From Gemmatimonadota bacterium (GTDB lineage: Bacteria > Gemmatimonadota > Gemmatimonadetes > Gemmatimonadales > Gemmatimonadaceae): DNA of 52,302 nt. The stretch lies in the NCBI GenBank assembly GCA_016218305.1, contig JACREJ010000021.1:1-52302 (forward strand), given 5' to 3'. Shown here piece by piece: positions 1 to 7,798 of the stretch. The notes below the pieces were generated by a model that did no database searches, had not been told where the DNA came from, and saw only the letters and a list, made by a program, of their open reading frames with translations. The stretch's first letter is position 1. The number at the start of each line of letters is the position of its first letter. Made by a program: the position numbers and the translations under genes.

Positions 1-648
1 GGCGATGGCGCCGCGGGCGAACTCGTACTTCGAGACGGCGGCGCGCCAGGCGTCGAGACTCTCGGTCACCTTCACGTAGACATAGGGCGTGAAGTTCGTC
101 GCGTCTTCCCAGTTGTCCGCGTACCACACGGCACGAATGCCGCGATGTGCCGGGTGCGCCAGCTGGACGCCCGGCAGCGCGGCAAGGAGCACCGCCTCCT
201 GGGCGATGGCGCTCGTGATCCAATGATCCTTGTGCAGGCTCTCCTTCCAGTGCGTGATCAGGTGCGTCGGCTTCACCTGCCGCATCACATCGGCTACGTA
301 GCGGCGCGCCGAGTCGTCGTTCGGAATTTCGCCGTCGCGGTAGGGGCCGAAGATCACTTGCGCGCCCAGGTCCTTGGCCACGGCCTCGGCCTCCCGCCGC
401 TTCTGCGCCCCGTACTCCGCGGGGCTGAGCTTCGGGTTCCCTCCCTCGCCGAGCGTGAGGTGCAGGATCACCACGCGGTCGCCGCGCTGGTGCGCGCCGA
501 GCAGCACCGCCCCGGCGGTGAGCTCCATGTCGCCGGCGTGCGCACCGATGGCAAGGATGGTGCGAGGGGGCGTGGGCGCCTGCGCGGACACCGGCACGGC
601 GGCAAGCACGAGACAACAGAACGGGACGAGCTTCAGCGACGCATGCAT
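1..648 (-). CDS. PIG-L/LmbE-like deacetylase family protein, exported, 3' end outside the window
   Basis: The reading frame opens at ATG 648 and runs off the left edge, leaving 216 visible residues. Residues 1-22 form a signal peptide (hydrophobic core, then a VSA-QA cleavage site), so the enzyme should act outside the cytoplasm. The PIG-L fold is suggested by the N-terminal segment AHAGDMEL (residues 36-43) after a beta strand, and by HKDH at 139-142, matching the family's second metal-binding motif HxDH. The family hydrolyses N-acetyl groups from amino sugars and related compounds with zinc. The first motif is unusual: the canonical form is (A/P)HPDDE, and here the first Asp is Gly, while His37 and Asp40 are kept. 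Because it is exported it is unlikely to be the cytoplasmic bacillithiol enzyme BshB, although bshC lies in this window. Substrate unknown. Confidence 0.85.
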   Translation of the reverse strand, partial: MHASLKLVPFCCLVLAAVPVSAQAPTPPRTILAIGAHAGDMELTAGAVLLGAHQRGDRVVILHLTLGEGGNPKLSPAEYGAQKRREAEAVAKDLGAQVIFGPYRDGEIPNDDSARRYVADVMRQVKPTHLITHWKESLHKDHWITSAIAQEAVLLAALPGVQLAHPAHRGIRAVWYADNWEDATNFTPYVYVKVTESLDAWRAAVSKYEFARGAIA

Positions 649-680
649 GAATCCAGACTCCCCTGGGACGCGGCCCCCAG

Positions 681-710
681 AAGTTAGCGCCAATGGCGGC
701 GCGCCGTCAC
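681..710 (-). promoter_or_regulatory. Possible promoter of the PIG-L-like gene
   Basis: On the minus strand GTGACG (710-705) and TAACTT (686-681) are separated by 18 nt. The same -10 hexamer occurs in the better promoter at 9182-9210. It sits 33 nt upstream of the ATG at 648. The 97-nt divergent gap 649-745 holds nothing else that I recognise, and no clear promoter for the plus-strand peptidase was found. Confidence 0.3.
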
Positions 711-745
711 ATGGCATAGCGTTCTCTCTTCCCTCTCCACCTCCC

Positions 746-2098
746 ATGCGCCTCAGACTTCTTCCGCTCGTTCTCCTCGCCGCCCCGCTCGCCGCCCAGC
801 AGCCCGTGGCCGACCGTTACCGCGACGTCGCAAACAAGATCATCGACGCCGCGCTCGCTGATTCCTCCGGAGCGTGGAACCGGCTCGCCGCCTTCGTGGA
901 TTACAGCGGTCCGCGACTGTCGGGGAGCGCCAATCTCGAGCGCGGCATCGACTGGATGCTCGCCGAGATGAAAAAGGACGGTTTCGTCAACGTGCGCGGC
1001 GAGCCGGTGATGGTGCCCCACTGGGTGCGCGGCCGCGAGTCCATCACCATGCGACAGCCGCGCGAGGCGGACGTGCCGATGCTGGGACTCGGCGGCTCGG
1101 TCGGGACGCCGGCGGAGGGCATCACCGCCGAAGTGCTGGTGGTGTCGAGCTTCGACGACCTGACGGCCAAGGCCGCAGCGGCCAGGGGACGGATCGTGCT
1201 CTTCGACGTTCCGTTCACGAACTACGGCGCCACCGTGCAGTACCGCGGCCGCGGGGCAAGTGCCGCCGCCAAGGTGGGCGCCGTGGCTGCGCTCGTCCGC
1301 GCCGTTGGTCCGTGGGGGCTGCGCACGCCGCACACGGGCGCGATGAACTACGACTCCACCGTGGCGCGCATTCCGGCGGCGGCCATTCCGCTGGAGGACG
1401 CCGCGATGATCCACCGCATGCAGGATCGCGGCCAGAAAGTCGTGCTGACCATCCGCATGGAGGCGCAGACCCTGCCCGACGCGCCGTCACGCAACGCGAT
1501 GGGCGAGCTGGCCGGCCGCGATCGTCCGCAGGAGATCGTCGCGATGGGCGGCCACATCGATTCGTGGGATGTCGGACTCGGCGCCATGGACGACGCCGGC
1601 GGCATCGTGGTGGCGTGGGAGGCGATGAAGCTGCTCAAGCGTCTCGGACTCACCCCCCGCCGCACGCTGCGTGTCGTCGGCTGGGTGAATGAGGAGAACG
1701 GCGGACGCGGTGGCAGCGCCTACCGTGACGCGCATCGCAACGAGCCGCATTCGCTGCTCATGGAGTCGGACGCCGGGGTCTTCGCGCCGCGCGGGTGGGG
1801 CTTCACGGGCAGTGACTCGGCGCGCGTCATCATCAAGCAGATCGGCACCCTGCTCTCGCGCATCGGCGCCGGCACCATCGGCGCGAACGGCGGCGGAGCG
1901 GACATCGGACCGCTCATGGCGACGGGCGTGCCCGGCATGGGGCTCGATGTGGAGGGCAGCACGTACTTCGTCTATCACCACACACCGGCCGACACGCCGG
2001 ACAAGCTGAGCCCCGTTGACATGCAGAAGTGCGTGGCGATGTTCGCAGTGATGGCGTACATCGTGGCCGACCTTCCGGAGATGCTGCCAAGGCCGTAA
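746..2098 (+). CDS. Secreted M28-family zinc metallopeptidase (carboxypeptidase Q-like)
   Basis: This 450-residue protein is the only plus-strand gene. The ATG at 746 is chosen because it starts directly at a signal peptide (residues 1-17, ending in PLAA-QQ), although the frame stays open further upstream. It has a protease-associated (PA-like) insert around 100-240 and an M28 catalytic domain after it. The five metal ligands of the co-catalytic zinc site are visible: His270 in GGHIDSWD, Asp282 in MDDAGG, Glu317 next to the catalytic Glu316 in NEENG, Asp342 in ESDAG, and a His in YHHTPADTPD (411-412). The HHTPADTPDK ending resembles plasma glutamate carboxypeptidase. The family removes unsubstituted amino acids from small peptides. 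It is likely periplasmic or extracellular and used in peptide scavenging. It converges on apt and shares its terminator region. Confidence 0.93.
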   Translation: MRLRLLPLVLLAAPLAAQQPVADRYRDVANKIIDAALADSSGAWNRLAAFVDYSGPRLSGSANLERGIDWMLAEMKKDGFVNVRGEPVMVPHWVRGRESITMRQPREADVPMLGLGGSVGTPAEGITAEVLVVSSFDDLTAKAAAARGRIVLFDVPFTNYGATVQYRGRGASAAAKVGAVAALVRAVGPWGLRTPHTGAMNYDSTVARIPAAAIPLEDAAMIHRMQDRGQKVVLTIRMEAQTLPDAPSRNAMGELAGRDRPQEIVAMGGHIDSWDVGLGAMDDAGGIVVAWEAMKLLKRLGLTPRRTLRVVGWVNEENGGRGGSAYRDAHRNEPHSLLMESDAGVFAPRGWGFTGSDSARVIIKQIGTLLSRIGAGTIGANGGGADIGPLMATGVPGMGLDVEGSTYFVYHHTPADTPDKLSPVDMQKCVAMFAVMAYIVADLPEMLPRP

Positions 2099-2116
2099 CT
2101 GATACCACGAAGATCG

Positions 2117-2223
2117 AAGGGCGCGACGGGGCGCGAAGAGGGGCAACGAATTGGGGGGACTGCAGATCGTACGCAGTCCCCCCAAGTTCTTCACTTCGTG
2201 CCCCTTCGCGCCCTTCGCCCTTA
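2117..2223. terminator. Bidirectional terminator made of a word-repeat palindrome
   Basis: The convergent gap between the M28 peptidase and apt is filled by a long imperfect inverted repeat. The core is a perfect 13-bp stem, TTGGGGGGACTGC (2151-2163) with GCAGTCCCCCCAA (2173-2185), around a 9-nt loop. Outside it the arms continue as reiterated words: GGGCGCGA and GGGGCGCGAAG on the left, CCCTTCGCG and CCCTTCGCCC on the right. Either strand can form the hairpin, which suits termination of both converging genes. There is no long T-run. The arms mismatch only by small insertions of one word unit. Confidence 0.7.
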
Positions 2224-2240
2224 GCGGTGGACGTTCCCGC

Positions 2241-2795
2241 TCAATACTCCACGATCGCATCCACCGACGACCCCGCCAGCAGCTGTCGCCCGTGCAGGAA
2301 GGTGAGGTCAATGAGGAAGGAGAACGCCACGACGATGCCGCCGGCGCGCTCCACGAGCCGGCGCGTCGCGGCCGCGGTGCCGCCGGTGGCGAGGACGTCA
2401 TCCACCACCAGGACGCGTGCGCCGACACCGAGCGCATCCTCGTGCATCTCGAGGGCATCGGTGCCGTACTCGAGGGCGTATTCCTCCCGCACGAGGCGGT
2501 GCGGCAGCTTGCCCGGCTTGCGCACGGGAATCATCGCCACGCGGAGCGCCTGCGCCACTGGCGCGGCAAAGATGAACCCGCGGCTCTCCACGGCGACCAC
2601 GTGCGAGATGTTCATCGCCGTCGCGCCCGCGGCCATGCTGTCCGTCACGCGGGTGAAGAGCGACGCGTCGGAGAGCAGTGGCGTGATGTCCTTGAAGATG
2701 ATGCCCGGCTTGGGAAAGTCCGGAACGTCGCGAATCACGGCGCGCACATCGCGGGCCAGCGCCTCGCGACCATCGGGCAACGGACGAGTGATCAT
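2241..2795 (-). CDS. apt: Adenine phosphoribosyltransferase
   Basis: This 184-residue cytoplasmic enzyme makes AMP from adenine and PRPP in purine salvage. The PRPP-binding motif RVLVVDDVLATGGTA is at residues 127-141, and the N-terminal FPKPGIIFKDITPLL segment (27-41) and the flexible loop near ALEYGTDALE (107-116) are typical of bacterial Apt. The ATG at 2795 overlaps the acylphosphatase stop in an ATGA junction, so it is the last gene of the operon that begins at 9099. A longer open frame upstream is only the shadow of acylphosphatase. Length is normal for the family. Confidence 0.97.
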   Translation of the reverse strand: MITRPLPDGREALARDVRAVIRDVPDFPKPGIIFKDITPLLSDASLFTRVTDSMAAGATAMNISHVVAVESRGFIFAAPVAQALRVAMIPVRKPGKLPHRLVREEYALEYGTDALEMHEDALGVGARVLVVDDVLATGGTAAATRRLVERAGGIVVAFSFLIDLTFLHGRQLLAGSSVDAIVEY

Positions 2796-3094
2796 GGCAG
2801 GATCTCGAATTCGGTATGGTCGGTGGCCGCCGTCAGCGGCCGTTCCTCTATCTCCACCGCCTGCACCACCGCCTGCGACGGTCCGCGCCGCAGGGCTGCG
2901 AGCAGCTGGTCCACCTGCGCGGGCGTTCCCTCCGCCGCGACTTCCACCGTGCCATCCTCGGCGTTCCGCACCCAGCCGCTGACCGCAAGGCCGCGCGCAG
3001 CCCGCGCCACGAACCAGCGGAACCCAACGTGCTGCACGCGCCCGCGGACGCGCACCTGCACGGCCCGGCGCTCCCCGCTCACGCCGACTCCCAT
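2792..3094 (-). CDS. acyP: Acylphosphatase
   Basis: This 100-residue protein matches the acylphosphatase fold. GRVQHVGFRWFV (residues 18-29) carries the phosphate-cradle loop and catalytic Arg, and GWVRNAEDGTVEV (about 40-52) carries the catalytic Asn. The family hydrolyses carboxyl-phosphate bonds such as acetyl phosphate. About ten residues precede the usual start of the domain, so a slightly later start is possible, but ATG 3094 is the only clear one. It overlaps the end of pcm by 16 nt and apt by 4 nt. Confidence 0.93.
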   Translation of the reverse strand: MGVGVSGERRAVQVRVRGRVQHVGFRWFVARAARGLAVSGWVRNAEDGTVEVAAEGTPAQVDQLLAALRRGPSQAVVQAVEIEERPLTAATDHTEFEILP

Positions 3095-3738
3095 CCGTGC
3101 TTGCCAACCAGTGGCACGAAGCGCACGCCGGAAAGTTCACGCCGTTCGATGCCGGTGGCGGTCCGCGTGATCTCGAACAGCCGCTGATCGTCGCGCCCGC
3201 CGATGGGGACGATGAGCCGCCCTCCGGCCGTCAGCTGGTCCACGAGGGGCTGCGGGATCTCCGGCGCGCCCGCCCCGACCAGGATGGCGTCGTACGGCCC
3301 ATACTCGGGCCACCCCAGCGTGCCGTCGCCGCACAACAGCGAGACGTTCGTCACGCCGCACTCGGTGATGGCATCGCGCGCCGTCTCGAGGAGCGGCCGG
3401 ATACGCTCGATGGAGTAGACGTGGCGGCAGAGGTGCGCGAGCAGGACGGTCTGGTACCCCGAGCCGGTGCCGATCTCGAGCACCTTCTCGCTCCCCTGCA
3501 GGCGCAGCGTCTGCAGGTACATGGCGTGCACGTACGGCTGGCTGATCGTCTGCCCATTGCCGATGGGGAGCGCCGCATCCTCGTAGGCGCGGTGGCGCAC
3601 GCCGGTCGGCACGAACTGGTGGCGCGGCGTCAGGTCGAGCGCGCGCAGCACGGCCATGTCGCTGATCCCCTTGGCGCGGAGTTCATCGATCAACCGCCGG
3701 CGGGCGCCGGTGAACTGCGGCGTTACAGGGGACGCCAC
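3079..3738 (-). CDS. pcm: Protein-L-isoaspartate O-methyltransferase
   Basis: Pcm methylates isoaspartyl residues from S-adenosylmethionine to start repair of damaged proteins. The SAM-binding motif VLEIGTGSGYQTVLL and the upstream GQTISQPYVHAMYLQ segment, which holds the family's active-site loop, are both present. I place the start at GTG 3738 (219 residues) because a GGAG lies 5 nt upstream inside surE; the adjacent GTG 3741 is the alternative. The start lies within the last codons of surE. The surE-pcm pair is a classic stationary-phase and repair pairing in many bacteria. Confidence 0.94.
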   Translation of the reverse strand: MASPVTPQFTGARRRLIDELRAKGISDMAVLRALDLTPRHQFVPTGVRHRAYEDAALPIGNGQTISQPYVHAMYLQTLRLQGSEKVLEIGTGSGYQTVLLAHLCRHVYSIERIRPLLETARDAITECGVTNVSLLCGDGTLGWPEYGPYDAILVGAGAPEIPQPLVDQLTAGGRLIVPIGGRDDQRLFEITRTATGIERRELSGVRFVPLVGKHGWESA

Positions 3739-4484
3739 CACTGCTCCGCGGAGTCGAGGACCGCCCGGTGCGTCAGGTCGAGGTGCAGCGGCGTGATGGA
3801 CACGAAGCCGTCGCTGATCGCCTGAAAGTCCGAATCCACCGCCGAGTCCTTCCAGTCCACCGATCCGCCTCCGATCCAGTAGATCGGACGCCCCCACGGG
3901 TCCTTCATGCGCGTCAGCGAGTCGGAGTAGGCGCGCCGGCCGAGCCGCGTGAGCCGAAACCCCTTGAGCTGATCGGCCGCCACGGGCGGGATGTTCACAT
4001 TGAACAGCGTGTTCTCGGGAAAGACCGGCAGTCCCGTGATGTGGCGCAGGATACGCTCCATCGTTCCGACGTGGTCGTCGAGGAGCGCGTCGGCACGCAG
4101 GACGCTGCCGGCGAACGAGAAGGCAATGGCGGGAACGCCGAGCGCGAGTCCCTCCATCGCCGCGGCCACCGTCCCCGAGTAGAGCACGTCCTCGCCCATG
4201 TTGGGGCCGTGGTTCACGCCGCTCAGCACGAAGTCGGGCCGCTCGGGGAGCAGCGCCTCGAGGGCGAGCATCACGCAGTCCGTCGGCGTGCCGTCCACCT
4301 GCCAGCGATTCTCCGCGATCTGCACCGGGCGCAGCGGATGGTGCATCGTGAGCGAGTGGCTGGTGGCGCTCTGCTCGCGGTCCGGGGCCACCACGTACAC
4401 CTCGCCGAGCGGTGTCGCCGCACGTTCGAGCGCGGCGAGCCCGCGCGCCAGGATTCCGTCGTCGTTGCTCAGCAGCAGTCGCAT
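3723..4484 (-). CDS. surE: 5'/3'-nucleotidase SurE
   Basis: This 253-residue enzyme dephosphorylates nucleoside monophosphates and is a metal-dependent survival protein. It begins MRLLLSNDDG, with the metal-binding Asp-Asp pair, and has DREQSATSHS (about 36-45) and SGVNHGPNMGEDVLYSGTV (about 87-105), all SurE hallmarks. Its ATG overlaps the stop of the MerR gene (TGATG), and pcm starts inside its 3' end, so it is translationally coupled on both sides. Confidence 0.96.
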   Translation of the reverse strand: MRLLLSNDDGILARGLAALERAATPLGEVYVVAPDREQSATSHSLTMHHPLRPVQIAENRWQVDGTPTDCVMLALEALLPERPDFVLSGVNHGPNMGEDVLYSGTVAAAMEGLALGVPAIAFSFAGSVLRADALLDDHVGTMERILRHITGLPVFPENTLFNVNIPPVAADQLKGFRLTRLGRRAYSDSLTRMKDPWGRPIYWIGGGSVDWKDSAVDSDFQAISDGFVSITPLHLDLTHRAVLDSAEQWWRPL

Positions 4485-4849
4485 CAGCGGTCCGATGGGT
4501 CGCGCAGCGACGTGAGCAGCGCCTGCAGCTCCGCCTCGAGCGCGAGAATGGTCTGGAGGTCGAGCCCGGTGCGGGCCGCGGGGCGCACGCCGCCGTTCTT
4601 GCGGTACTCGTCGAGCTTCTGCCGCGCGCCGTCTATGGTGTACTTCTCGGTGTAGAGGAGGTGCTTGACCAGCATCACCATCTCCACCTCACGCCGCGAG
4701 TAGACGCGGTTGCCCGACCGGTTCTTGACGGGGCTGAGTCCCTTGAACTGGCTCTCCCAGTAGCGGAGCACGTGCGGCTTGAGTTCCGTCAGCTCGCACA
4801 CGTCCCCGATGCTGAAGAACTCCTTGACGGGCTCGGACTGGCTCGCCAT
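4484..4849 (-). CDS. MerR-family transcriptional regulator
   Basis: This 121-residue protein has an N-terminal MerR winged helix: FFSIGDVCELTELKPHVLRY (11-30), then the WE residues and the wing segment NRVYSRREVEMVMLVKHLL. A C-terminal helical dimerisation region follows. No cysteine cluster or effector domain is visible, so it resembles the short HspR/CueR-like stand-alone MerR proteins whose ligand cannot be guessed. It is embedded between gpsA and surE with a TGATG overlap on each side. Its target could be the operon itself, but no operator was identified here. Confidence 0.88.
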   Translation of the reverse strand: MASQSEPVKEFFSIGDVCELTELKPHVLRYWESQFKGLSPVKNRSGNRVYSRREVEMVMLVKHLLYTEKYTIDGARQKLDEYRKNGGVRPAARTGLDLQTILALEAELQALLTSLRDPSDR

Positions 4850-5841
4850 CAGTCGCGCTCCCCGCGCAGCTCGCGCGACATGAGGTCGACGAGCGCCGAG
4901 CGCGCCGGCTGGTGCTCGAAGAGCACGCGGTGCACGGCGTTCACGATGGGCATCTCCACGCCGCGCGCGGCGGCGAGGTCGCGGGCACTCTCGGTCGTTA
5001 CGACGCCCTCGGCCACCGTTTCGCGCCCGGCGAGCACTTCGGGCAGGGTAGCTCCCTTCCCGATCTCGAGCCCGACCTGGCGATTGCGGCTCAGCGCGCC
5101 GGTGCACGTCAGCACGAGGTCGCCCATGCCGGCGAGGCCGGCGAACGTCTGCGGGTGCGCCCCCATCGCCGTGCCCAGACGCATCATCTCCGCGAGGCCG
5201 CGTGTGATGAGTGCCGCGCGCGTGTTGAAGCCGAGGCCGAGGCCGTCGCTCATGCCGGCGGCCACCGCCATGACGTTCTTGAGTGCGCCGCCCAGCTCCA
5301 CGCCGATGACGTCATCGCTCGAGTAGACGCGGAAGTGCGCCGCGCTGAAGACCTTTTGCACGAGCGCCGCGGCGTCTGCCCGCGCTGACGCGGCCACCAC
5401 CGCCGTCGGCTGCCTGTTGGCCACCTCCGCGGCAAAGCTCGGACCCGAGAGCGCCACCACGGCGTGGCCGCGGAGCTCCTGCTCCACCACCTCGGTCATG
5501 AGCGCAAAGGTGTGTCGCTCGATGCCCTTGGTCGCCACCACCGCCGTCGCACCCGGCGCGACCCAGGCGCGCGCATGAGAGACCACCTCGCGCAGCACGT
5601 GCGACGGCGCCGCCATCAGCACGAGTTCCGCCCCGTCGAGCGCCTCCGCCTTGTCGGTCGTGGCGCGCAGCGACGGACTGAGCGCCGCACCCGCGAGAAA
5701 CCGCGGGTTGGCCGACGAGTGCGTGATGGCGTCGGCCACATCGGGTTCGAGGCACCAGAGCGTGGTCGCGTGCCCGTTCTCGGCCAACAGGCTGGCCAGC
5801 GCCGTACCCCACGCCCCGGCGCCCAGCACCGCGCACTTCAT
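4849..5841 (-). CDS. gpsA: NAD(P)-dependent glycerol-3-phosphate dehydrogenase
   Basis: This 330-residue cytoplasmic enzyme reduces dihydroxyacetone phosphate to sn-glycerol 3-phosphate, the backbone for phospholipids. The N-terminal Rossmann motif is VLGAGAWGTALA. The catalytic region includes VELGGALKNVMAVAAGMSDG and the FNTRAALITRGLAEM segment, typical of GpsA. It follows plsY with an ATGA overlap, placing G3P synthesis next to the acyltransferase that consumes it. Confidence 0.97.
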   Translation of the reverse strand: MKCAVLGAGAWGTALASLLAENGHATTLWCLEPDVADAITHSSANPRFLAGAALSPSLRATTDKAEALDGAELVLMAAPSHVLREVVSHARAWVAPGATAVVATKGIERHTFALMTEVVEQELRGHAVVALSGPSFAAEVANRQPTAVVAASARADAAALVQKVFSAAHFRVYSSDDVIGVELGGALKNVMAVAAGMSDGLGLGFNTRAALITRGLAEMMRLGTAMGAHPQTFAGLAGMGDLVLTCTGALSRNRQVGLEIGKGATLPEVLAGRETVAEGVVTTESARDLAAARGVEMPIVNAVHRVLFEHQPARSALVDLMSRELRGERD

Positions 5842-6476
5842 GCGCCCTCCCCGGGCTTCGCGCGCCCGAAGCGATGCTCGGTCCCATTGCGCAACCGCTG
5901 GATATTCGCGCGATGCGACCAGATGACGAAGAGACCGACGAGCACCGCCACGATGGTGAGCGGCGACTGCACGCCGTAGAACCAGGCGAGGAGCACGGGG
6001 AGCACCACCGCGCCGCTCAAGGAACCGGCCGAAACGTAGCCCGAACGCCAGAGCACCACGACGAACACCCCAAGCGCGATGACGAGCGGCACCGGCGAGA
6101 GCGCCGCGAAGATCCCCGCCGCCGTCGCGACCCCCTTGCCGCCCCCCCTCCACAGCAGGAAAACGGGCTTGGCGTGCCCAACGATGGCGGCGACGCCGAA
6201 CGCGAGGGCCCACCACGTCGCTCGATCCGCGCCTAGCGTTTCGGGCGGCAGCACGAGGGCCGGCAGCAGCGCCGCCGGCAGCGCGCCCTTCAGCATGTCC
6301 ACCGCGAAGACGACGGCGGCCACCCTGGCGCCGAGCGTCCGGTAGACGTTGGTGGCGCCGAGATTGCCCGAGCCCACGGTGCGCAGGTCAATGCCCTTCA
6401 CGATCCGCCCCGCGATGTACGCGGACGGGATGGACCCCGCGGCGTACGCGATCACGAGCGCCACGCCGGCGTTCAT
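5838..6476 (-). CDS. plsY: Acyl-phosphate:glycerol-3-phosphate acyltransferase
   Basis: This 212-residue integral membrane protein transfers acyl groups from acyl-phosphate to glycerol 3-phosphate, the first step of phosphatidic acid synthesis. The family motifs are visible: AAGSIPSAYIAGR, GSGNLGATNVYR and GHAKPVFLLWRGGGKGVATA. Five or so hydrophobic segments are separated by these loops, as expected. It overlaps der and gpsA by 4 nt each. Confidence 0.97.
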   Translation of the reverse strand: MNAGVALVIAYAAGSIPSAYIAGRIVKGIDLRTVGSGNLGATNVYRTLGARVAAVVFAVDMLKGALPAALLPALVLPPETLGADRATWWALAFGVAAIVGHAKPVFLLWRGGGKGVATAAGIFAALSPVPLVIALGVFVVVLWRSGYVSAGSLSGAVVLPVLLAWFYGVQSPLTIVAVLVGLFVIWSHRANIQRLRNGTEHRFGRAKPGEGA

Positions 6477-7798
6477 TCGCGGGACCCTCCTCCGCTCTTC
6501 CGCTTGAAGGTCAGGCGCAGGGGGTTGCCCGTGAAACCCCACACTTCGCGGAAGCAGTTGTGCAGATAGCGCACGTAGTGCTCCTGCAGGAGGTCGGGGT
6601 TGTTGCCGAAGATGAGGATCGTGGGCGGCGCCGTCTCCACCTGCGTGCCGTAGTTCAGCTTGATCTCGAAGCCGGCCGCCTGCGGCGGCTGGCGGCGCCC
6701 GATGATGTCCTGCAGCGCGTCGTTCACCTGCGAGGTGCTGATGCGCTTGTGGCGCTCCGCGTTCACCTCGAGGATGAGGTCGAGCACCTTCGTGACGCGC
6801 TGGCCGGTGAGCGCCGACGTGAAGATGAACGGGACGTACTTGAGGAACGGCGCCTTCTCCCCCGCCTCCTTCTCGAACTTCGCCGACGTCTTGTCGTCCT
6901 TCTCCTTCAGGTCCCACTTGTTGACGATGACGATGAGCGCGCGCCCCTGCTCCCACGCCAGGTTTGCGATCTTGAGGTCCTGGTTGTGCAGCCCTTCCAT
7001 CGCATCGATGACGAGCAGGCAGATGTCGGAGCGGTCGATCGCCCGGCGCGTCCGCAGCGACGAGTAGAACTCGATGCCGTCGTCCATCTTCGACTGCCGC
7101 CGCAGGCCGGCGGTGTCGACGAAGATGATGTCCTGGCCGTGGTACGTGAACGGCGTGTCGATGGAGTCGCGCGTCGTCCCGGCGACATCCGAGACGACCA
7201 GCCGGTCTTCCCCGAGCAGGCGGTTGATGAACGACGATTTGCCGGTGTTCGGGCGGCCCACCACGGCCACGCGCAGCGCCTCGGCATTCTCGTCACCGGT
7301 CGCGTCCGGAATGCGAGCCACGATCGCGTCGAGCAGGTCGCCCGAGTTCTTGCCGTTCGCCGCCGACACCGGGAACGGCTCGCCCGCGGCCAGCCGGTAG
7401 AACTCGAAGTAGTCGGTCTCGCGGGGGTCATCCACCTTGTTGGCGACGACCATGAACGGCTTGCCCGACTTTCGCAGCAACTCCACGACGCGCGCGTCGC
7501 TCGGGTGCACGCCCACCTGCGCATCGGCAACCATCAGCAGCAGGTCGGCTTCCTCGATGGCCTGCTGCACCTGACGGCGGATCTCGAGGTCCATCGGGAG
7601 GCTGGAGTCCTCCCGCAGGCCACCCGTGTCCACCAGCCAGAACTTGCGCCCGTTCCATTCGGCCAGCGCAAAATGGCGGTCGCGCGTGGTCCCCGCCTCC
7701 TCGCTGACGATGGCCTTCTCGTGGCCGATGATGCGATTGAACAGCTTCGACTTGCCCACATTGGGACGGCCGACGAATGCAACAACAGGGATGTTCAC
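6473..7798 (-). CDS. der: Ribosome assembly GTPase Der (EngA)
   Basis: This 441-residue protein has two tandem G domains and a C-terminal KH-like domain. P-loops are GRPNVGKSKLFNR near the N terminus and GRPNTGKSSFINR near residue 180; switch II motifs DTGGL and DTAGL and the NKVD and NKWD base-recognition motifs are visible. It acts in 50S subunit maturation. The start is GTG 7798, overlapping the DUF512 gene in a GTGA junction. Length is normal. Confidence 0.97.
   Translation of the reverse strand: MNIPVVAFVGRPNVGKSKLFNRIIGHEKAIVSEEAGTTRDRHFALAEWNGRKFWLVDTGGLREDSSLPMDLEIRRQVQQAIEEADLLLMVADAQVGVHPSDARVVELLRKSGKPFMVVANKVDDPRETDYFEFYRLAAGEPFPVSAANGKNSGDLLDAIVARIPDATGDENAEALRVAVVGRPNTGKSSFINRLLGEDRLVVSDVAGTTRDSIDTPFTYHGQDIIFVDTAGLRRQSKMDDGIEFYSSLRTRRAIDRSDICLLVIDAMEGLHNQDLKIANLAWEQGRALIVIVNKWDLKEKDDKTSAKFEKEAGEKAPFLKYVPFIFTSALTGQRVTKVLDLILEVNAERHKRISTSQVNDALQDIIGRRQPPQAAGFEIKLNYGTQVETAPPTILIFGNNPDLLQEHYVRYLHNCFREVWGFTGNPLRLTFKRKSGGGSRE

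Noticed and set aside
3079-3897. Longer pcm with an extra N-terminal extension from 3897
   Set aside because: The extension is the shadow of surE, and a GTG start with a ribosome-binding site sits where the Pcm domain begins.
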